From: Phycisphaerae bacterium
Lineage (GTDB): Bacteria > Planctomycetota > Phycisphaerae > UBA1845
NCBI GenBank assembly: GCA_022072505.1
Contig: JAJVHU010000008.1
Location: 189,334 to 253,333, forward strand
Direction: 5' to 3'
DNA length: 64,000 nt
The notes beneath the pieces are model-generated. The model saw only the letters and a program-made list of their open reading frames with translations, did no database searches and was not told the origin of the DNA. Positions within the stretch are counted from its first letter, which is position 1; the number at the start of each line of letters is the position of its first letter. Below are positions 58,844 through 64,000 of this stretch, piece after piece. The position numbers and the translations under genes are program-made.

Positions 58844-61800
58844 GTGAAACCGATCCGCGCCACGCTGGACGGCAACGAGGCCGTCGCCTCCGTCGCCTAC
58901 CGGATGAACGAAGTCATCGCGATCTACCCGATCACGCCCTCGACCCCGATGGGGGAGAAGTGCGACGAGCTGGCGTCGCGGCGGCGGGTGAATCTCTGGG
59001 GCGCCGTTCCGATCGTTCAGCAGATGCAGTCGGAGGGCGGAGCGGCCGGGGCGCTGCACGGCGCGCTTCAGACCGGGGCGCTGGCGACAACGTTCACGTC
59101 ATCACAGGGTCTGCTGCTGATGATCCCGACGATGTACAAAGTCGCCGGGGAGCTGACGCCGGTGGTGCTGCACGTGGCGGCGCGGAGCCTGGCGACGCAT
59201 GCGCTGTCGATCTTCGGCGATCACTCGGATGTGATGGCGTGCCGGGCGACGGGGTTCGGGATGCTGTCGTCGTGCGGGGTTCAGGAGGCGCAGGACTTCG
59301 CCTGCATCGCGCAGGCGGCGACGCTGCGCTGTCGCGTGCCCTTCCTTCACTTCTTCGACGGGTTCCGCACGTCGCACGAGATCGCGAAGATCGAGGTGCT
59401 GTCGGACGACGACCTTCGCTTCATGCTGGATGAGGCGGACCTGGCGCGGCATCGACGGGCGGGGCTGTCGCCCGATCACCCGGTGCTGCGCGGGACGGCG
59501 CAGAATCCGGACGCTTTCTTTCAGGCGCGCGAGGCGATCAACGCCTTTTACGAGGCCTGTCCGGGGCATGTTCAGACGGTGATGAACCGCTTTGCGGAGC
59601 GGACGGGGCGCGTCTACCGCCTGTATGAGTATTACGGAAGCCCGTCGGCGGAGCGGATCATCATCGTGATGGGTTCCGGGGCGGAGACGGTCCGCGAGAC
59701 GGCGGAGGCGTTGAACGCCCGGGGCGAGAACGTCGGGGCGATGGTCGTGCGGTTGTTCCGGCCTTTTGAGGTCGCGGCGTTCATCGCGGCGCTGCCGGCG
59801 ACGGCGCGGTCGATCGCGGTGCTGGACCGCTGCAAGGAACCGGGGGCGATCGGCGAGCCGCTTTACCAGGACGTGGTGACGGCGCTGGCGGAAGCGAGCC
59901 GTGGAGACGGCGTCACGGTCGCCGGCGGACGTTACGGGCTGTCCAGCAAGGAATTCACGCCCGCGATGGTCAAGGCCGTGTACGACGAACTGGCGAAGCC
60001 GCAACCGAAGCGCCGCTTCACGGTCGGGATCGTCGATGACGTGACGCACCTGTCGCTGGACGTGGATGAGGCGTTCGACATCGAGCCGGACGACGTGGTG
60101 CGGGCCGTGTTTTACGGACTGGGCGCCGACGGGACGGTGGGGGCGAACAAGAACTCGATCAAGATCATCGGAGAGAACACGGACAATCACGCGCAGGGGT
60201 ACTTCGTCTACGACTCGAAGAAGAGCGGGGCGATGACGATCTCGCACCTGCGCTTCGGTCCGCGTCCGATCCGGGCGCCTTACCTTGTGCGGCGGGCGGG
60301 GTTCGTCGCCTGTCATCAGTGGGAGTTTCTCGAACGTTACGACGTGCTGGAGACGGCGACGCCGGGGGCGGTGTTTCTGCTGAACGCGCCGTTTCCGCCG
60401 GAGCAGGTCTGGGACGAGCTTCCGCGCGAGGTTCAGGAGTCGCTGATCGAGAAGCGGCTGCGTTTCTTCGTCATCAACGCGAATGACGTCGCCCGGCAGG
60501 CGGGGATGGGCGGGCGCATCAACACGGTGATGCAGGCGTGTTTCTTCGCGTTGTCCGGGGTGCTGCCGCGGGAAGACGCGATCGCGGCGATCAAGGACGC
60601 GATCCGGGCGACATATCAGAAGCAGGGCGACGAAGTGGTGCGTCGCAACTGGGCGGCGGTGGACGCGGCGATCGGCGCGATGCACGAGGTTGCGGTTCCG
60701 AAGGCGGTCTCGGCGCGGCACGGACGCCGACCGCTCGTGCCCGGAGAAGCGCCGGACTTCGTGCGGAAGGTGACGGGGCTGATGCTGGCGGGAAAGGGCG
60801 ATCTCCTGCCGGTCAGCGCGTTCCCGGTGGACGGTACGTGGCCGACGGGGACGACGCGCTGGGAGAAGCGCAACATCGCCCTCGAGATTCCGATCTGGGA
60901 CAAAGCGCTTTGCATCCAGTGCAACAAGTGCGCGCTGGTGTGTCCGCACGCGGCGATCCGCGTCAAGGCGTACGACCCGGCGCTGCTGGCGAACGCGCCA
61001 GCGACGTTCGAGTCGGCGGAGTACAAGGCGAGGGACTTGAAGGGACAGGCGTACACGGTGCAGGTCGCGCCGGAGGACTGCACCGGTTGCAAGCTGTGCG
61101 TGGCGGTCTGCCCGGCGAAGGACAAGTCCAACCCGAAGCACAAGGCGATCAACATGGCGCCGCACGCGGAGCACCGGGACCGCGAGCGCGTCAACTACGA
61201 CTTTTTCCTTGACCTTCCGGAGTTCGACCCGACGAAGCTGGCGCGGTTCGACGTCAAAGGCGTGCAACTGCTCCAGCCGCTTTTTGAATACTCGGGGGCG
61301 TGCGCCGGATGCGGCGAGACGCCTTACCTGAAGTTGATGACGCAGCTTTTCGGCGACCGGGCGTTGATCGCCAACGCCACCGGGTGCTCGTCGATTTACG
61401 GCGGAAACCTGCCGACGACGCCGTATACGGTGAACCGGGAAGGGCGGGGTCCGGCGTGGTGCAACTCGTTGTTCGAGGACAACGCCGAGTTCGGGCTGGG
61501 ATATCGGCTGGCGCAGGATCAGCGGCGCGAGCTGGCGACGGTGCTGCTGCGCAAGCTGGCCGGTCAGATCGGGGAGGCGCGGGTGTCGGCGCTGGCGGAT
61601 GCGGATCAGACGAGCGAAGCCGGCCTGCGGGCGCAGCGCGAGCGCGTCGCGGAGCTGAAGCGGAAGCTGGCGTCGATCGACGGCGAGGACGCCCGGCGGC
61701 TGCTGCTGGTGGCGGACGACCTGGTGAAGAAAAGCGTCTGGATCGTCGGCGGCGACGGGTGGGCGTACGACATCGGCTACGGCGGGCTGGATCACGTCCT

Positions 61801-62449
61801 GTCGCTCAACCGCGACGTGAACGTCCTCGTGCTGGACACCGAGGTGTACTCGAACACCGGGGGTCAGGCGTCGAAGGCGACGCCGGTGGGGGCGGCGGCG
61901 AAGTTCGCGGTGACGGGCAAGGCGTCAGACAAGAAAGACCTCGGTCTGATGGCGATGAATTACGGGCACGTGTACGTGGCGAGCGTGGCGTTCGGGGCGA
62001 ACGACAAACACACGGTCAAGGCGTTCATTGAGGCGGAAAGTTATCCCGGTCCGTCGCTGATCATCGCCTACAGTCACTGCATCGCCCACGGTTACGACCT
62101 GCAGTTCGGACTGGATCAGCAGACGCGGGCGGTGCAAAGCGGCATCTGGCCGCTGTACCGGTATGACCCGCGGCGCGCGGACGCCGGAGAGCCGCCGCTG
62201 GTGCTGGACGCGCACGCGGGCAAGACGCGCGTGGACGAGTACATGCGCAACGAGACGCGCTTCCGGATGGTGGAGAAGCTGGACGCGGAGCGCTTCCGCT
62301 TCCTGGCGAAGCGCGCCGCCGAGTCCGCCGCCCGGCGCGTCGCCGTGTATGAGCACCTGGCGCAGCTTCGCGTACCGAAGGGCGAGGAGTCGCCGAAGGA
62401 GACCGTTGCGGACAAAACGCCGACGGCCGAAGCGGCGGGAATCCGCTGA
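58844..62449 (+). CDS. nifJ: Pyruvate:ferredoxin (flavodoxin) oxidoreductase, single-chain
   Basis: Interconverts pyruvate and acetyl-CoA + CO2 with ferredoxin or flavodoxin, a central anaerobic-type carbon enzyme. The 1201-residue protein begins with the thiamine-pyrophosphate half (IAIYPITPSTPMGEKCDE), continues with the Rossmann-like domain (ERIIIVMGSGAETVRETAEA) and two [4Fe-4S] motifs CIQCNKCALVCP (near 690) and CTGCKLCVAVCP (near 746). It ends with the second TPP-binding half: CAGCGETPYLK, NATGCSSIYGGNLP, and GGDGWAYDIGYGGLDHVLSL with DTEVYSNTGGQASKATP. It is the complete fused form. Start codon GTG has GGGGAG 9 nt upstream. A sigma-54-type promoter lies about 115 nt before it. Confidence 0.96.
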   Translation: MKPIRATLDGNEAVASVAYRMNEVIAIYPITPSTPMGEKCDELASRRRVNLWGAVPIVQQMQSEGGAAGALHGALQTGALATTFTSSQGLLLMIPTMYKVAGELTPVVLHVAARSLATHALSIFGDHSDVMACRATGFGMLSSCGVQEAQDFACIAQAATLRCRVPFLHFFDGFRTSHEIAKIEVLSDDDLRFMLDEADLARHRRAGLSPDHPVLRGTAQNPDAFFQAREAINAFYEACPGHVQTVMNRFAERTGRVYRLYEYYGSPSAERIIIVMGSGAETVRETAEALNARGENVGAMVVRLFRPFEVAAFIAALPATARSIAVLDRCKEPGAIGEPLYQDVVTALAEASRGDGVTVAGGRYGLSSKEFTPAMVKAVYDELAKPQPKRRFTVGIVDDVTHLSLDVDEAFDIEPDDVVRAVFYGLGADGTVGANKNSIKIIGENTDNHAQGYFVYDSKKSGAMTISHLRFGPRPIRAPYLVRRAGFVACHQWEFLERYDVLETATPGAVFLLNAPFPPEQVWDELPREVQESLIEKRLRFFVINANDVARQAGMGGRINTVMQACFFALSGVLPREDAIAAIKDAIRATYQKQGDEVVRRNWAAVDAAIGAMHEVAVPKAVSARHGRRPLVPGEAPDFVRKVTGLMLAGKGDLLPVSAFPVDGTWPTGTTRWEKRNIALEIPIWDKALCIQCNKCALVCPHAAIRVKAYDPALLANAPATFESAEYKARDLKGQAYTVQVAPEDCTGCKLCVAVCPAKDKSNPKHKAINMAPHAEHRDRERVNYDFFLDLPEFDPTKLARFDVKGVQLLQPLFEYSGACAGCGETPYLKLMTQLFGDRALIANATGCSSIYGGNLPTTPYTVNREGRGPAWCNSLFEDNAEFGLGYRLAQDQRRELATVLLRKLAGQIGEARVSALADADQTSEAGLRAQRERVAELKRKLASIDGEDARRLLLVADDLVKKSVWIVGGDGWAYDIGYGGLDHVLSLNRDVNVLVLDTEVYSNTGGQASKATPVGAAAKFAVTGKASDKKDLGLMAMNYGHVYVASVAFGANDKHTVKAFIEAESYPGPSLIIAYSHCIAHGYDLQFGLDQQTRAVQSGIWPLYRYDPRRADAGEPPLVLDAHAGKTRVDEYMRNETRFRMVEKLDAERFRFLAKRAAESAARRVAVYEHLAQLRVPKGEESPKETVADKTPTAEAAGIR

Positions 62450-62546
62450 CGCCGGGACGGGACGGCGACCGCGGACCCGGGTTTAACGTCAGCCTCGGCC
62501 GCGTCTGAGTCCGGAGATGATTTCGCCGGAAGGTCGAGGCGCCGGC

Positions 62547-63203
62547 CTACCTGCGGCGCAGTGTCTCGACCCAGTGGATGAAGCCTTGTTCGGGATCGTC
62601 TTCGCTCGTCGCCGTGATCGTGCCGGTTTTCTCCAGCGTCGGGCCGCGGAACCGGAAGGTGTCGGTGTATCCGGGTTCGTAGTGGATCTGAAAGACGAGG
62701 TCTTCGCCGTCGCGGATGAGGCTGGCGGTCGGCGCGGCCGGGGCGGGGTCGCGCGTGAGCTTCTCGTCCGCCGCCGGATTCGTGCTCCACGCGACCGTGC
62801 GGTAGAGGACGGCGGCGTCGGAGAGCGTTTTCGCCTCTTCGACGGCGAAGCGAATGCGGACGTCGTCCGAGAGGACGCCGACGTCCTTGTGCCGGGAGAC
62901 GATCTGAAACTCGACGACGGGACGACCGTCGAGTGTCGAGGGCTTGATCGTCACTTGCGCGGGATAGCGGTTCGTGGTGGTGACGGGCGCCGGCGCGTCC
63001 TTGTCGGGCGCCGGCGCGTCCTTGCCGGGCGTCTTCACCCAGGTTTCGTAGACGTACGTCCCGTCGCCCACCCACTCCCCGACGGGCAGCTTGAGCCCGG
63101 CGCGAGCCGCCTGGCGCGCGGTCAAGGCGGCGACGGCGACGGTCGCGCCGAGAGCGACGCAGGCGGAAAACATGAAGCGAATTCGAAGGAGTGACAAGCT
63201 CAT
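62547..63203 (-). CDS. Exported protein of unknown function
   Basis: A 218-residue protein with a signal peptide (MSLSLLRIRFMFSACVALGA). The mature part begins LKLPVGEWVGDGTYVYETWV and includes a short imperfect repeat GKDAPAP/DKDAPAP. It is beta-rich and ends with TFRFRGPTLEKTGTITATSE. The ATG at 63203 has no Shine-Dalgarno sequence; GGATAAA lies just upstream and may be part of a leaderless promoter, but no -35 box is seen. No family recognised. Confidence 0.6.
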   Translation of the reverse strand: MSLSLLRIRFMFSACVALGATVAVAALTARQAARAGLKLPVGEWVGDGTYVYETWVKTPGKDAPAPDKDAPAPVTTTNRYPAQVTIKPSTLDGRPVVEFQIVSRHKDVGVLSDDVRIRFAVEEAKTLSDAAVLYRTVAWSTNPAADEKLTRDPAPAAPTASLIRDGEDLVFQIHYEPGYTDTFRFRGPTLEKTGTITATSEDDPEQGFIHWVETLRRR

Positions 63204-63436
63204 GACATTTATCCCACGGGGACGCACCGAGGCGCCCACGACCCACGCGCGGGAACCTCCCCGCCTTATTGTACCCCCGGTTCGATCGCAGGTTGAGGAT
63301 CGTCCCTCTGTAACCGACGACCCTGCGGTCCCGCCGCAGGGCGATTCCGATGCATTACCGAGCCGCGACCGTGAAGCCTTAGGTTTGCACACATTTCTGC
63401 TTGCTGCATGATGTGTCGTTTTCTGCCGGCGGGGTG

Positions 63437-64000
63437 GTGTCGGATGGGAGGTGGCCATGGAGGGTCCGTTGGGTGAGTGCTTCTGCGGCGAGCGTATTTT
63501 TGGGCGACCGGCGGCTGGACGATCGGCTGCGGCGGACGTTTGACCTCGCGGCGGCGCGTCCGCATGGGACGATTCCGCGTAAGTTGATCGGGCGGACGCC
63601 GCTGGTGGGCGCCTCTCGCATGTTCAACCATCCGAAGGTGACGCATCGCCAGGTGCTCGCGGCTCATCGGGTCTCCGGTCTGCAACGTCTGGAGGGATTT
63701 CAAGGCAAGGCCCTTCTGCTGCACGACCCCACGGTTCTGGACGATTCGGGTCTGGATGTGGAGGGGCTGGGTCAGGTGGGCGCCGGGCACGGCAAGGGGT
63801 TGTACGCCCACAACCGCCTGATGGTGCTCCCGGCGACGCGGGACGTCGTCGGGTTGTTTCATCAGATCCTGCATCGTCGGGTTGTTTCATCAGATCCTGC
63901 ATCGGTGGGTTGTTTCATCAGATCCTGCATCGGCGCGCGGAGGCGCCGGCGGATGAATCCAAGGCGCAACGCGCCTCGCGGGCGGACCGCGAGAGTCGGC
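63437..64000 (+). pseudogene. Tn5-like (IS4-family) transposase, frameshifted by a tandem duplication and cut by the window edge
   Basis: The frame downstream of GTG at 63437 encodes the start of an IS4/Tn5-type transposase: VFLGDRRLDDRLRRTFDLAA (N-terminal DNA-binding motif), SRMFNHPKVTHRQVLAAH, and catalytic Asp region LLLHDPTVLDDSGLDVEGLG with GKGLYAHNRLMVLPATRDVV. At 63848-63931 a 28-bp unit occurs three times in a row. Because the two extra copies add 56 nt, the frame after them is shifted. Restoring one copy would continue HRRAEAPADESKAQRASRAD, which matches the transposase KES-type region. The gene is therefore probably inactive. The exact start is uncertain, and the 3' end and terminal repeats lie outside the window. 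Confidence 0.75.
63848..63931 (+). repeat. Three tandem copies of a 28-bp unit inside the transposase
   Basis: Copies at 63848-63875, 63876-63903 and 63904-63931. The first two are identical; the third differs at two positions near its start. The unit is not a multiple of 3, which breaks the reading frame. Confidence 0.93.

Noticed and set aside
59102..61795. Minus-strand open frame opposite nifJ
   Set aside because: Antisense shadow; the plus strand encodes complete pyruvate:ferredoxin oxidoreductase.
1..64000. CRISPR arrays, phage genes or ribosomal RNA genes
   Set aside because: No regular direct repeats with spacers, no phage structural genes and no rRNA sequence were recognised; the only tandem array is the 28-bp triplication at the right end.

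Overview
The window is a high-GC, gene-dense bacterial chromosome segment of about 45 protein genes and two tRNA genes. Several traits point to the Planctomycetota, probably a Phycisphaerae-like lineage: a C-terminal zinc ribbon of the type CPxCGYxLxGLxxxRCPECG, a prepilin-like protein with a terminal H...FCDGH motif, an exosortase inside an exopolysaccharide operon, an ECF sigma factor with a zinc-free membrane anti-sigma protein, and very large FG-GAP and kelch lipoproteins. This placement is inferred from gene content; no ribosomal RNA or marker phylogeny is available here.

Layout. 1-7 kb: partial tRNA-Ser(GGA), metK, an ECF sigma/anti-sigma pair followed by an exported STN-domain protein, an LpxL-type acyltransferase and a metallo-beta-lactamase-fold hydrolase. 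6.7-12.6 kb: a minus-strand exopolysaccharide operon (Wza-like lipoprotein, exosortase, Wzz/tyrosine autokinase fusion, DegT aminotransferase) behind a promoter whose -35 box lies in the loop of a palindrome. 13-21 kb: a Gly/Asn-rich lipoprotein, a lipoate ligase-family protein, serine acetyltransferase, a COG2509 FAD protein, a coiled-coil exported protein, a family 2 glycosyltransferase, a ThiF/MoeB E1-like enzyme and a zinc-ribbon membrane protein. 21.1-22.6 kb: an HTH-TPR regulator followed 26 nt later by a 60-residue secreted-peptide gene, an arrangement resembling RRNPP quorum-sensing pairs. 22.9-28 kb: divergent asnS and a PfkB kinase, a lower-GC patch with a prepilin-like gene, thpR and pgpA. 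28-38 kb: a 1292-residue FG-GAP lipoprotein, lspA-ribD, tRNA-Glu(CTC), and a 944-residue BIG2-kelch lipoprotein. 38-46 kb: HEAT-repeat protein, NhaD-type antiporter, selB and selA. 45.8-58.6 kb: two divergent heavy-metal RND efflux operons meeting at a pair of small exported Cys/His-rich proteins. 58.7-62.4 kb: pyruvate:ferredoxin oxidoreductase behind a sigma-54-like promoter. The right edge holds a Tn5-like transposase remnant whose frame is broken by three tandem 28-bp units.

A recurring theme is leaderless expression. Several genes without a Shine-Dalgarno sequence have a sigma-70 type -10 hexamer only 6-8 nt before the start codon, often with a -35 box at exactly 17 bp (asnS, lspA, selB, the Cys-rich gene at 51033). 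Genes with a good Shine-Dalgarno sequence lack this arrangement.

Most of the long open frames opposite these genes are high-GC antisense shadows and are not annotated.
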